The translations under genes were made by a program, and so were the position numbers. Source: Beta vulgaris subsp. vulgaris (taxonomy: Eukaryota > Streptophyta > Magnoliopsida > Caryophyllales > Amaranthaceae). From it: 64,000 nucleotides of DNA. The stretch lies in contig NC_079205.1 of the NCBI RefSeq assembly GCF_026745355.1, forward strand, positions 4,384,832 to 4,448,831, in the 5' to 3' direction. Under the pieces are notes generated by a model. The model was not told where the DNA came from. It ran no database searches and was given only the letters and a program-made list of their open reading frames with translations. Below are positions 1 through 10,830 of the stretch, in pieces (within the stretch, counting starts at the first letter, position 1; the number at the start of each line of letters is the position of its first letter).

Positions 1-11
1 ATCCTTATTTA

Positions 12-545
12 CAAGTTGCCAAACGCATTTGATTTCATCAGAAGCTACTTGTTGGTTATCACCGTACGCCAAAGTCAATTGTATGATTCAATTAGTTCGT
101 ACATATACGCTCAGTTTTATTAACCAAACATCGTCTCAACTTGCATGGGTGAGTACTGAGTAATCAAAACAAATTAGCACTCGTATTATATTAACGGATG
201 GAAGTCAACAACTCTTCACATCAAGGTAGAGCTAAGCTTCTTCGTCATCACTTGCTACATTATTGATTAGTTGTTTTAAAATTGCACGTTCCTGCCAAAT
301 TCATCACAAGCTGCTTGTTGGTATAATCACCGGCCGTATCCTAAAGTCAACTGTATGATTCAATTATTAGTGCTTACATGTACACGCTCAGTTTAATTAG
401 CCAAACACCTCAACTTGATGGGTGAGTACTGAGTACTGAATAATCAAAACAAATTAGCACTCGTATTAAATTAACGAATAGAAGTTAACAACTCTTCACA
501 TCAAGGTACAGCCAAGCTTGTTTGTCCTCACTTTCTGCATTATTG
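12..545. repeat. Diverged tandem duplication (two units of about 250 bp)
   Basis: About 12-265 is repeated at about 293-545 with perhaps 85 percent identity by eye. Both units carry, in the same order, a TTGTTGGT block, a TGTATGATTCAATTA block, a GGGTGAGTACTGAG block, AATCAAAACAAATTAGCACT and a CAACTCTTCACATCAAGGTA block. No reading frame is conserved. The origin is unknown; a local duplication of non-coding DNA is the simplest reading. Confidence 0.75.
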
Positions 546-1367
546 AGGCCAATGTAATTATCACCCCAACCTCCACCCTCCTTCCCCTTCTCTGTTTCTT
601 CCGGGACCTGAGTCCTGACCTCGAAGTTTCGCTTCCTCTTGGAAATCAGAGCAATATTAACTTATTGATAGTGTTCGTGAAAAGTTTCTCCTAGGCGTTG
701 AAGTTCATGGGTTGTTGGGCTGCTGTTGATTTTCATTTCCCCCCATATTTCTTCGAGATTAAGGTAAGGCATACAGACTTTCTTGTGTCCAGTGAGTTCT
801 AGACTTCTAGTTATCTGCTGACATTTGAGAATTTGTCTAGTTGTACATATCCATAATGGGCATTCGCATTCATTTCCAACTGTTCGTTCTTAATGAACAG
901 TAGGGTTGTTCAAAATTCGATTTAAATTGAAAAATCTTCGGGTTTTTTTTTTTCTTTAAAAAAAAGTATGGACCAATTTTCTTTATCTTTTTAAATGTTT
1001 ATTTTTAGATCTTACTATCTATGGCCAAGTTTTATCCAACTTTTTTTTGTTAATAAACGCATTACTTTGAAATTTTTGATCATTTAGACACATATAATTG
1101 GAAAAATATATTTCAAGTCGAATTTTACAAGATCTTACATCGTCTCTATATTTTTTCTCATGTTAAATCAGTATGTGAACAGTGATAACATACAAGTATG
1201 TAGATTAAATAGAAACGAATGAACTATTATTGATAGTGTTCAATTGGTAAATTTTTTGGTGTGAGCTCATGTCTCACAACGATCTCATACTTTTATTTCT
1301 GGTAAGCTCATGGCCCACCTTTATTAATTATATGTGGGGGTGTATTTAGTTTGAGCTCATGTCTCAA
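546..1367. other. Non-coding stretch, possible leader-like exon
   Basis: No convincing gene. At 546-765 a pyrimidine-rich leader is followed by an ATG at 707 opening 19 codons up to AAG followed by GTAAGG, a good splice donor, so this could be a first exon. No downstream exon is recognisable because a hAT element starts at 1368. The rest is AT-rich and featureless. Confidence 0.3.
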
Positions 1368-4300
1368 TAGTGGCAGATTTAAGAATTTGAAAATGGTTGG
1401 TCACACTAACGCAAGTCTGTAATACAACCAATGACACAATACATTAAAAAAAGTTCATGAAGTTTCCAAAAGCAAAATATTCATATTAAAACACCAAATA
1501 GCTACTTAGAAAATATTACAATTGTTCTCAACGAGTTTTTATATTTTGATATCGATATATAATATCATCCTTGCAAATATTCAAAAACAAATCTTTCTCA
1601 AAATAAGTAATCAAGCAATTATTCAAAATTTGATTTCCCATGCTATTTATGCAATTTATCTTTTACTTGCGTCATTCCAGAAAATACTCTCTCTACACTT
1701 GCACTTACAATGGGAAGAACCAACACCAATTCCAAAAGCAAGTAGACACGATCATGAGTTTCGGACTTCTCCGTCTCAATAAGTTTCATTGAAAGCTTGT
1801 GAGGACTCTTTAAATTCCAAAATCTCTCATCTCCTCTAACATCAACAATGAAATTTTCAAGTGACCAATCAAAAAATAACATTTCGGTACTTGGAAACTC
1901 ATTGGGATATAACTTGGCAAGTTGAAATAATTTTCTTTTGTGAAAGGAAGAAAATCGATTAGTAGGATTAAAACAAGACATACACACAAGTAGTTCCTTA
2001 CTTATCTCCAAAAATCGATTCTCGAGTTCATGCAATTGAAGGTCAATGACACTTAAGAAAACTTCAACTTGAAAATGATGAAGATATGTAACTTGTGGGC
2101 TCTTACCTCTAAACATCCTTTTTCCAGGAACATGATATATCTCTCCTCCATGTTTGGAATCCCGATGTCATATTTAGACATAAAAGAAGCAACTTTCTCC
2201 ATATGAGAATCTCATCCTTCATCTCTCGTCTTTTGTAGATTATTGATCTTGGTTACATCAACCATGGCCATAGCATTTACAATGTCTTTTGATTCAAGAT
2301 TATATAGAAACCATCAAGTGTGCCACAAACACAAAATCAAATGACATCAACAAGTGTGTAAGAGCTTGTGCTTTATTTGAATTAATTACATCTCAAACTT
2401 CACCAATTTTATCAGAGACTCAAGAATTGAAGGATACAAATTAAGCACATTCAAAATTATTTTAAAGTGAGACCTCCAACGAGTGTCACAAGGTCTACCT
2501 AAGCCACGTTCTTGATTTAAACCTGTTCTTGATTCAAGTTCACGTAACGATAATGCTTTTACAACTCGTTGAGCTTGTTTCTATCGAAGAAATTATTTCC
2601 TTTTTGGTGAACCGCTCATAAAATTCAAGAGAGGTGCAAGTACATCAACAAAAAGCCAATCGCAATCTGAATTCTTTTTAACAAGGTCAACTTGTGTCAA
2701 CTAAAGTTGATGTGCAAAACAATGCACAAAGTATGCTTGAGGACATTCCTCTAATATCAAAGTTTAGAGGCCATTGATTGAACCTTTGCATATTGCTTGC
2801 CTCGTCATAACCTTGCCCTCGAACTTGTGAGAATGTCAAAGGGTACTCCATGAGTAATTATTCAATAGCACCTTTAAGAGTCAAAGAAGTAGTAACGAAA
2901 TGTGCACAACACCAAGAAAACACTCACATAGTCACATAATTATCCTTTTTTTTTATTAACATATCTCAAGCAAAGAGCCATTTGTTCCTTATCGGAAACA
3001 TCGACAGACTCATCAGCAAGAATAGCAAAAAACACCACTACTTTAGTTGTCTCTTTTGCACAAGCATTATTGATAATGTCTTTTTCGACAATTGGAGAAG
3101 TGAGTTGAAAATTGCCAAGTGCCACTTTGGAAACTACTTTGGGATACGCATGATCATGTTGTGAAACAAGAGTAAGTAATGAAATAAAATTACCTCTACT
3201 CGATGAACTCTCTTCTTCATCATGACCACGAAAAGGCAACCCTTGGAGTAAAAGCCACCTAATAGTTTCAACAGAAGTTTCTAGGCGCAATTGATAGGCA
3301 CTCATGCTTTCTTTTCTTTGTTTTGAAAAATCAGTAGTAATGCTACTCTTTTGGTTCTTGAAAAGTTCCATAGCAATCATAACATTATTATGAGCACTCT
3401 TATGACTACAACATGCTTTTTTATTATACCTAATATAATCCAATACTTAAAACCATTGCTAACAAAAGCATCACTTCCAATCGTGTTATCATCATTGAAT
3501 AAATAACAAGCGAAATAAAATGTAGCATCCTTTTCAACACTATACTCTAGCCAAGGCCAAGTGTCAAACCAATCTACATTAAATCGACGGTTTCTCGTCC
3601 CGATAATTGTTTGAGGAAACACAAAATTTTTAGGCTGGCAAGGTTTTCTATCAAGATATGTTCTTCTTACCAAACTTTTATCATCAGGATGAAAATCACT
3701 CATCTTTCTCCTCTTCCCATGGTCTTGAGGAAGATTAGCGATATCAAATTCACTTAATCTTTCACCAACAAGATAGGTTTTGGAATTGTGTGATGGAGAA
3801 GAATGTTATTCGCTTTGTTGACGAGGAGGATCTTGTTCATCTAAATCGAGATGGAGAAGAAAGATTTTGTTCATTTTCTTGAAGTGGTGTCAGATTTGGA
3901 GGAGGAGGAGGAGGAGGTGGACTTTGAGTGGGGGGCTCTTTTAACAAAAAAAACTTGAAATATCACTCGTATTTTTCCTTTTCATTATGAAAATTAAAAT
4001 AATAAGTTGGATGAGATTAAACAAGTCGATTGAAAAGACCATCATAATACAACCAAGCACATCATACATGATGGATCATTCAAAATAATGATTTCTAAAT
4101 AATAATTTGCCACCCTAACCTAATTTTTAAATCACAACACAATCATTCTACTATTAATTTTTCACAAATTCATAACCTTGGTAACCTAATTCCTAAATCA
4201 TAAACTCATAACACAATCATTTGCCAATTTGACATCCTAACCTAATTCCTAAATCTCAACACGATCATGATTTCAATTTTCAGCAATAAATACATTACAA

Positions 4301-4960
4301 ATGACAAATTTTCAGCAACAAAAGAAATCCAAATGATAAAATCAAATCATGATTCAATTTTCAGCGACAAATGAAATCCAAATGACAAAACTACACAATC
4401 TTTAGTAACCTAAATACCTAATTTTCAGCCACAAATGAAAAAATCAATTTTCAACAACAAATGAAGAACTAAAGAAGCCAAGAAGGTTAAGAAGAATACC
4501 CGAAATCTGAAGAACTAACGATGAAAGTTGCCGGAGGCCCGGAGTGAGTAGACGAGCCATGCGCGCTGTGCCTGCGCCGTTGCCGCCTACCAGCCTGCCG
4601 ACGAAGAAGAAATGGAGAACTGAAGACGAATAGCAGCGACGATTGATGACTAACGACGAAGATCTAAAGCACGACAATGAGTCACGAGTGGTTGAACGAA
4701 GGATTGAAGAGTGGCGAGCACATAGATTGAAGAATGACCGTCGATCGCCAACTGTCGACGATGAAGTAACGCGTGACGGCGTGGACGCGTGGTGGATCGT
4801 GGGATGTGGCCAGATTCGAGAAGGAGAAAGAGAAAGAAAAGAAAGAGTTAGGGTTTAGTTTAGCGTGAAAGTGAAATGACCGCTCATTTTGATTTATTCT
4901 TTTCCATAAATATTGGTTGGTCACGTAAGCAACTGGGACAAACATGTAGGTCTACCACTT
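1368..4960 (-). mobile_element. hAT-superfamily DNA transposon, full-length but degenerate
   Basis: The element is bounded by an exact 8-bp direct repeat TGTCTCAA at 1360-1367 and 4961-4968, the target-site length expected of hAT elements. The ends begin TAGTGGCAGA and, read inward from the right, AAGTGGTAGA, an imperfect short terminal inverted repeat. The interior carries a broken minus-strand transposase of the zinc finger (TTF)/MYM-type-1-like group. A GGTTGGTCAC decamer lies close inside both ends (about 1395 and 4915) in direct orientation. Length is 3,593 bp. With no intact reading frame it should not be able to move itself. Confidence 0.8.
1643..3703 (-). pseudogene. hAT transposase (zinc finger MYM-type 1-like), broken
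   Basis: Three minus-strand fragments lie in the order of the family. The N-terminal fragment (3703-3377) matches the TTF-type zinc-finger region (MSDFHPDDKSLVRR, then RNRRFNVDWFDTWPWLEYS). The middle fragment (3443-2940) holds the DUF4371-type core (ILADESVDVSDKEQMAL). The C-terminal fragment (2116-1643) ends in the hAT dimerisation region (LPIVSASVERVFSGM). The fragments sit in different frames separated by stops, so the gene is dead. Intact relatives are about 750-800 residues, roughly the span seen here. The family call rests on recognised motifs, not an alignment. Confidence 0.8.
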
Positions 4961-5032
4961 TGTCTCAACCTATATGGTGAAAATCCTTGTTCTTCATCCC
5001 TTGGTATACCACTCTTTAATTTGTTTTCCTAC

Positions 5033-5215
5033 ATCACAATCTAATTGCTCCATGCACCATTTATAGTTGTCATAGGTCGATGCTTTCCTCATATATTTTC
5101 TTGCCATTTTCTAGGACCTTCTTCTTTTTATCTTTTCCACATCTTCCTTCTCATCCAATATTTTAATTTTTTCAATATGTAGATTTTTTTTAAAGTATCT
5201 CCAACACTTCGTTAA
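5033..5215 (+). repeat. Copy A of a dispersed direct repeat (copy B at 9935-10098)
   Basis: Shares with 9935-10098 a run of ordered blocks: CTCCATGCACC, TATAGTTGTCA, TTTCTTGCCATTT, CACATCTTCCTT, CATCCAATATTT and a T-rich end. The two copies flank the LTR-derived block. Copy B lies upstream of CNL1, so copy A may be a displaced piece of a receptor 5' flank. Confidence 0.6.
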
Positions 5216-5339
5216 TTTTAGGAAAAAAATACTTCCAAACTTTACTCCCCCAAATCTCAACTTCTTCATAATTTTCTCCAAAAAAAAATTGTTCTTATTA
5301 CTTCTCATCTCCATTTTTTATCTTTCTGTGAAATTTTGT

Positions 5340-5965
5340 TAGTACTCTTGACTCATTGTCATCTCTTTCTTTCTAATCGCCCTTCGCCTTAGTTTCAGTG
5401 ACAAACACTGAATGTCATCGTTTTCAGTTTCGGTCTGATCGTCGTTCAACAGTTTTGACTTAGTTATGCATGGTTGATGGTCTCACTCTCACCAGCGGTC
5501 GTCGTTTGTAGTTAGATATGTCGCGGATCAAAGAGGAAAAAAGAGAGAGATGGTGGTGTGAGGAAGTGACGGTAAGTGAATGAAGAATGAGGAGGACTGT
5601 TGCAGGATTTAAAGTAAAAAAGTGAGGCGGGCCTGGTTTAATTTGCATCGGATTAGTTCCTATAGTCCGACGCAAATTGAATCCTAATAAGAGGGCATGA
5701 AATTCGTTTGCGTCACACGATGCTAATGTTCGATGCAAATCCCCGGATACAAAAACTAATTGCTATACTCATCTGTGTCGGATGAGCATTCAAGTCCGAT
5801 GTAGATAGCCTGATTCAAGGATTTGCATCATATCGTAGGCACGTTCAATGTAAATCCTCATATCATGTGCATCGGATGCCTATGACCATGCGACCTGCTC
5901 CTGACCACTTGCATGCGACACAAGTAGGCAGAAGCAAATTGTTGATTATGTAGTACTGAAAAATT
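5340..5965. other. Possible CACTA-like terminal fragment with GCATCGGA-type motifs
   Basis: About 5640-5960 holds many scattered copies, on both strands, of a TTTGCATCGGAT / GTCCGATGCAAAT motif, for example near 5643, 5667, 5730, 5780, 5822 and 5870. Clustered short motifs in both orientations resemble CACTA subterminal regions. The right edge ATTATGTAGTACTG is only loosely like a CACTA terminus and no partner end or target duplication was found. The 5460-5738 minus ORF is not a recognisable protein. Confidence 0.35.
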
Positions 5966-6424
5966 CAAAAGTCAAAGATCGAAGAAAAGCGTACCTTCTA
6001 GGGGGTAAATGCGAACTCGGGGCTAGAACCTCGTTTGGAGACTCGAGTGCCGATGAAAATATCAACATCTTGCAGATAAAAGTTCTAGCGAGCGAATTCT
6101 AGAGAGAAAGTCTCAAAAAGACAAATTACAAATGATTGGAGAAGTATGGATACGAAGGATTTCTCCCTTTATATAGACTCCTCCAAAATTTCGACCCACG
6201 ACAACTTCTGCACCACACTTCGTGGGCCTAAAAATAATATCAACAAATAGTCCTAAGGCCCAATCTCCAATAAAAACAACTAGCAGGCCCATTATGAGGA
6301 TAGCCCAAATGATGAGACCCAATCTTATATAAGAGATAGTCAACGTCAACCGTCAAAGTCAGATGAAAAAGGCAAGGTTTGATTTGGCCCAGCTTAACTT
6401 CGGTAAACATTTAACTCGGGATCA

Positions 6425-7500
6425 CATATGGCTCATTAGCCCCCGAGTTGGTATATGACGCTCTCGGCCTTGCCATGGGCTTCATCACTTAGCAAAAATT
6501 GGCTAAGTACCTCTCATATGCCCAATAAGGGATTATAGGTGGCTCATTAACCTCCGAGTTGGTACATAACCCTCTCGGCCTCACCAGGGACTCACCACAT
6601 AGCAAAAATTGAATGACTATATCTCATATACCCAACTCGGGATCACATGTGGCTCATTAGCCCCCCAAGTTGGTACATGACTCCCTTGGTCTTGTCGGGG
6701 GGATCATCATATACTTAGCAAAAATTGGCTAAGTACCTCTCATATGCCTAAGACCGGATCATAGGTGGCTCATTAGCTTCCCAAGTTAGTACATGACCCT
6801 CTCGGCCTAACCAGGGGGCACACCACTTAAAAAAATTGGCTAAGTATCTCCCATATACCCAACTCGGGATCATAGGTGGCTCAATAGCCTCCCGAGTTGG
6901 TACATGATCCTCTCAACCTTGTCAGGGGGCTCACCACTTAGCAAAAATTGGCTAATAAGTACCTCTCATATGCCCAAGACGGGATCATAGGTGGCTCATT
7001 AGCCCCTCGAGCTAGTACATGCATGACCCTCTCGACCTCACCACTTAGCAAATAAAAATTGATTAAGTATCTCTCGTATACCCAAATTGGGATCATAGGT
7101 AGCTCATTAGCCCCCCAAATTGGTACAATATGACCCTCTCAACGTCATGAGGGGGATCACCACTTAGCAAAAATTGGCTAAGTACCTCTCGTATACCCAA
7201 CTCGGGGTCATGGGTGGCTCATTATCCCCTCGAGTCGGTACATGACCTTCTCGGCCTTGTGAGGGGGCTCATTACTTAGCAAAAATTGGCTAAGTACCTC
7301 CCATATACCCAAGTTGGGGGACTTAGGTGGCTCCTTAGCCCCTCGAGTTGGTACATGATCCTCTCGGCCTTGCCCGGGAGGCTAATAACTTAGCAAAAAA
7401 TGACTAAGTGCTTTTCATCTCTAAACAACTCGAGATTTCAGTCGGCTCATTAGCCTCCTGATTTGGTAAAATCACGGGTCCTTTCAAAGGGATTGTTACT
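6425..7500 (+). repeat. 112-bp tandem repeat array, about ten units
   Basis: The anchor GGCTCATTAG or a close variant recurs near 6431, 6541, 6651, 6767, 6872, 6985, 7099, 7215, 7328 and 7443, a spacing of 105-117 bp. Each unit carries CCCGAGTTGGTACATGA, CTCTCGGCCT, CACTTAGCAAAAATTGGC and TAAGTACCTCTCATA. Units differ by point changes and small indels, so the array is not recent. No open frame runs through it. It is probably the tandem-repeat portion of an LTR or untranslated region. Confidence 0.85.
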
Positions 7501-7623
7501 TGGCGAAGTCGGTCAAGTATTTCCCTTAAAAATCCCAATTCTAGAAAATTTGAATATCAATCGGGAAAACCAAGTTACTTACACTCGGGACCTGCGGCTC
7601 TGCATCTCGGGATCGGTTACAAG

Positions 7624-8206
7624 TAGGGATGGCAGTGGGGCGGGTCAAGTAGGAGACCCGCCCAATTGGGGCGGGGATGGGTCTAGGCTTGGTGGGGATG
7701 GGGCGGGGATGGGGATTAAAATTGTACCCGCAATGGGTGGTGGAGCGGGTGTGGATTTTATGTTATACCCACCCCATCCCCGCCCGCCCCACCCCCGCCC
7801 CACATATTTATTACTAAAATTCTATTTATATACATATATTACTAACGTATTTGAAGACACTTTTGAAATGTAATAAAATATTTATCTTTGTTAATGTATT
7901 TTAACTTTTCTTTTACTATATTATATTGTTATTTTGTGAAGTAGACAACTATAATGGGCTTATGACAATTTTTTTGGTGGATTTTTTGCGGGGATGAAGT
8001 GGGTATGACGCGGGTACGATGCGGGTGCGGGGGTGGGACGGGGGTAGGTCTAGAATTTCCCCCCCCCCCCCCGCAATGGGTGTTGGGGCAGGGATGGGGA
8101 TGGAATCTTTCCCCGCAATGGGTGGTGGGCGGGGATGGGGATGATAATTTAATGCGGGTGTGGGGGTACCATCCTCCGCACCCACCCCGCCCAATCGCCA
8201 TCCCTA
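7624..8206. mobile_element. Ac-like hAT MITE, 583 bp
   Basis: Exact 8-bp duplications GTTACAAG flank it (7616-7623 and 8207-8214). The ends are TAGGGATGGCA and its near-perfect inverse TCGCCATCCCTA, the terminus type of Ac-like hAT elements. The interior is made of G- or C-rich modules related to GCGGGGATGGG and CCCGCAATGGGTG on both sides of an AT-rich centre, with a 12-base C run near 8060. ORFs across it are compositional. It sits inside the LTR-derived block and is younger than it. Confidence 0.9.
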
Positions 8207-8990
8207 GTTACAAGCACAAGCCCGAATATAACTCTGGAAGCAAAGGAATTACCCCCAAGGTCCCCCATCTCGAGGATAGTCGGACATCAGGCTCTGTAAC
8301 TTGGGACAACGGGAATGCTAAGGGATGATGAAAGTTCTCATAACCAAATAGCACTCGAGAAACCCAGGGCTACCCCAAGTCGCCCCATATCGGGGTCATC
8401 AAGTCCTCGCGGCTGACCACCCCTCGAGAATAAGGTGGGACCACGCCACGATCCCTCAATCTCGGGATTAGCTAAGTAACTGCATCCAAGTGTTGCTCGG
8501 TAATTCCGCTAGATGACTGCCTTATATATAAAGGTCGCCCCTAAACCGTTCATCTAGTGTGGGGTTAATTGTTTGGACCTATGATCTGGTCATATAATAT
8601 TTTATAAAAATCCCACCAATAATGAGGTAAAAAAGTAAGAAGCTTACTAGGAGCCCATCAGTCTTTTTCAAGCTGAAAAGACTCTTACCTTAAAAAGGCG
8701 ATAACTTTCTTAGAAGATGGGATGTCCCCTATTAGGTTTTTTTGTCTGGGAAATCACCAACACTACAAAAGGAGCAAGTCTCATCAATGAACATAATTTC
8801 AGTTCTACCCGACCAAAATCAGAGCATCTCGCTCTATATTTACTCACTTTCTCTCTCTACCTCAATCTCAACTGACTTGAGTGTCGGGGGGGCAATCCCG
8901 AAAAAATCTCCGGGCCAGTTTGAGTGTTTTGCAGGACCTCCGGTGACAAGACTCGGAATTTAGCTCTAATTCGGGATTTTAAACTCTCAG

Positions 8991-9934
8991 CAACACATCA
9001 CTCCTTTGACCAATTTCTAGGCATAAACAATTAATGTATACGATTTATTGCAACATATATTGAAATGGGTGGATGTAGCATAATGGTGTTGGAGATTGAT
9101 GGTTTTCTTCAAATTGCATGAGTGCAGGCGTTTAAAACCTATTAATGCCCAAATTATTTTTCCTTTCCCTAAGTTAAATGCTTATCGTATTTATGTTATT
9201 TATGTTTTACACATTTTCCTTAGTTAATGCAGTTGAACTAAATAGTCAATTAATAAAACGCCTAAATTTTTTGTTTTTTGTTTTTACTTTTATGTGAATT
9301 AAATAAATCACTAACACTACCTAGTAAATAGCAACTACCCTCAATAATTATTCTTGAGAACCTCAATCCCTTGCAGCCACTAATTATACTTTAATGTGGA
9401 TGTCATCTAACTTGGGGATAAAACTTAGTTAACCCAGTGGGGTAGTTACCCGATACTAATAGAATTTAACTAGTTTAAAGTCCCGGGTTATTCCCTGGGT
9501 CATTATAATTTTCATTTATTTATATTTTACTTTAGAATTATAACACCAAACATTACTTGGTTTAGTGGATAAGACTTTAGTATATAAGTTTGAACTGATG
9601 GGATCAAATCTATATCATAGCCCTTAGTCGATTTGTAACACCAAAAAAAAAAACCAATCATACTTTGATAGTAATACTAATATGAATATATGACGGTATA
9701 CTAATTTCATAAATAAGATAAATGTAGAAGAAAGAAATTCTCCAAGATCTGATTCGATGATGAAATAATGTTTTAAGCTTAGTAAAATGTTCAAATATAT
9801 TTAATAAATGATTAATTATCAACAACAAAGACAACCATCAACTTAAAACAAAAATGATAGAAAATGGTATTACTAATTAAGGGTCCATTTTCTATTAGTT
9901 GCACAGGGCCTCCATAATGATTGGGACGGTCCCG
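8991..9934. other. AT-rich intergenic DNA
   Basis: No gene, structured RNA or clear repeat is seen. Short poly(A/T) runs occur. Nothing continues the LTR block downstream, so the LTR-like end at about 8990 looks solo. Confidence 0.5.
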
Positions 9935-10098
9935 TCTAATTACTCCATGCACCTATATATAGTTGTCAGAGTTTGGTGGTCTCTTAGATAATTTCTTGCC
10001 ATTTGCTAGAACCTCGTTTTTTCTTTTTCACATCTTCCTTGTCATCCAATATTTAAATTCTTCCAACATCTAGATTTTTTTTTAAAAATTATCTTCAA
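9935..10098 (+). repeat. Copy B of the dispersed direct repeat (copy A at 5033-5215)
   Basis: Ordered blocks shared with copy A (CTCCATGCACC, TATAGTTGTCA, TTTCTTGCCATTT, CACATCTTCCTT). It ends directly at the first Stowaway MITE, so it belongs to the original upstream flank of CNL1. Confidence 0.6.
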
Positions 10099-10102
10099 TA
10101 TA

Positions 10103-10361
10103 CTTCCTCCGTTTAGAAATAGTTGCACCGTTTGCATAGTATGTACTATTCACATGTTACACTTTGATTGTCTTTGGTGATTTATATTGTAGAAAAAATA
10201 TGATCATGTGGGATCTTGTTAGATGTGTCTCAACATATATTTTCTAAATATCAACTTTTAATAATATTTACTTATTGATAATCAAAGATATGAATGGTTG
10301 AAAACATACATCGGCAAACGTGAAAACATGAAATGGTGCAACTATTTCTAAACGGATGAAG
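10103..10361 (+). mobile_element. Stowaway-type MITE, copy 1
   Basis: Flanked by TA (10101-10102, 10362-10363). Ends CTTCCTCCGTTTAGAAATAG and, inverted, CTTCATCCGTTTAGAAATAG, the Tc1/mariner Stowaway terminus. 259 bp, no coding. Interior markers such as TGTACTATTCACATGTTACA are found inverted in copy 2. Confidence 0.9.
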
Positions 10362-10451
10362 TATAATCTAGAAAGAGAGCAAGGATCCATAACTGAGATA
10401 TCCCCTCGAATTGTGCGAGACATTTCTTACGCCCATCGAGGATACAATATA

Positions 10452-10711
10452 CTTCATTCGTTTAGAAACAGTTGCACCTTTTTTAACTTTCACGTATGTT
10501 GATGTATGATTTCAACCATTAATATCTTTAATTATCAATAAAAATAAAAATTATAAAAAGTTTATATTAAAAAATTTACATTGAGACAAATCTAACAAGA
10601 CCTCACAAGACTATGTTTTTCGTAAAATATAAATCACCGAAGACAATCTATGTGTAAGATGTGAATAGTGCATAAAATATAAATGGTGCAACTATTTCTA
10701 AACACAGGAAG
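10452..10711 (-). mobile_element. Stowaway-type MITE, copy 2, opposite orientation
   Basis: Flanked by TA (10450-10451, 10712-10713). Termini are CTTCATTCGTTTAGAAACAG and the inverse of GCAACTATTTCTAAACACAG. The interior (ACAATCTATGTGTAAGATGT, GTGAATAGTGCAT) is the inverse of copy 1, so the two form an inverted pair with a 90-bp spacer. It ends 120 bp before the CNL1 start codon. Confidence 0.9.
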
Positions 10712-10830
10712 TATGTTCAAAAGTCCTCGTACACCTGGCTCTTTCTTTTGAAATGATTTATATTTTAATACAATGATGGCAAACTCTTGCAGAATACTTT
10801 GTAAATCTAGATACAAGGTGGATTTGTCCA

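Larger units (their letters stand above)
5966..8990. mobile_element. LTR-retrotransposon-derived block (Ty3-type), no coding region left
   Basis: The right part looks like a plus-strand LTR: a TATATATAAAGG promoter-like box at about 8523, then a U5-like end with ACTGACTTGAGTGTCGG at about 8869 and a GCAGGACCTCCGGTGACAAG stretch at about 8931, sequences typical of plant Ty3/gypsy U5 ends. The left part looks like a promoter and U5 on the minus strand (TATATAAAGGGAG at about 6162-6174, reading toward 5966). Between them is a 112-bp tandem array plus a hAT MITE. No gag, pol or primer-binding site is visible. Outer borders are approximate because no target duplication was found. Confidence 0.55.

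Noticed and set aside
4444..4945. Small ORFs near the right end of the hAT element
   Set aside because: They may be leader sequence of the dead transposase, but no conserved protein feature is visible.
7463..8328. ORFs of 81-136 codons on both strands
   Set aside because: They lie within the hAT MITE and the 112-bp repeat array and are compositional.
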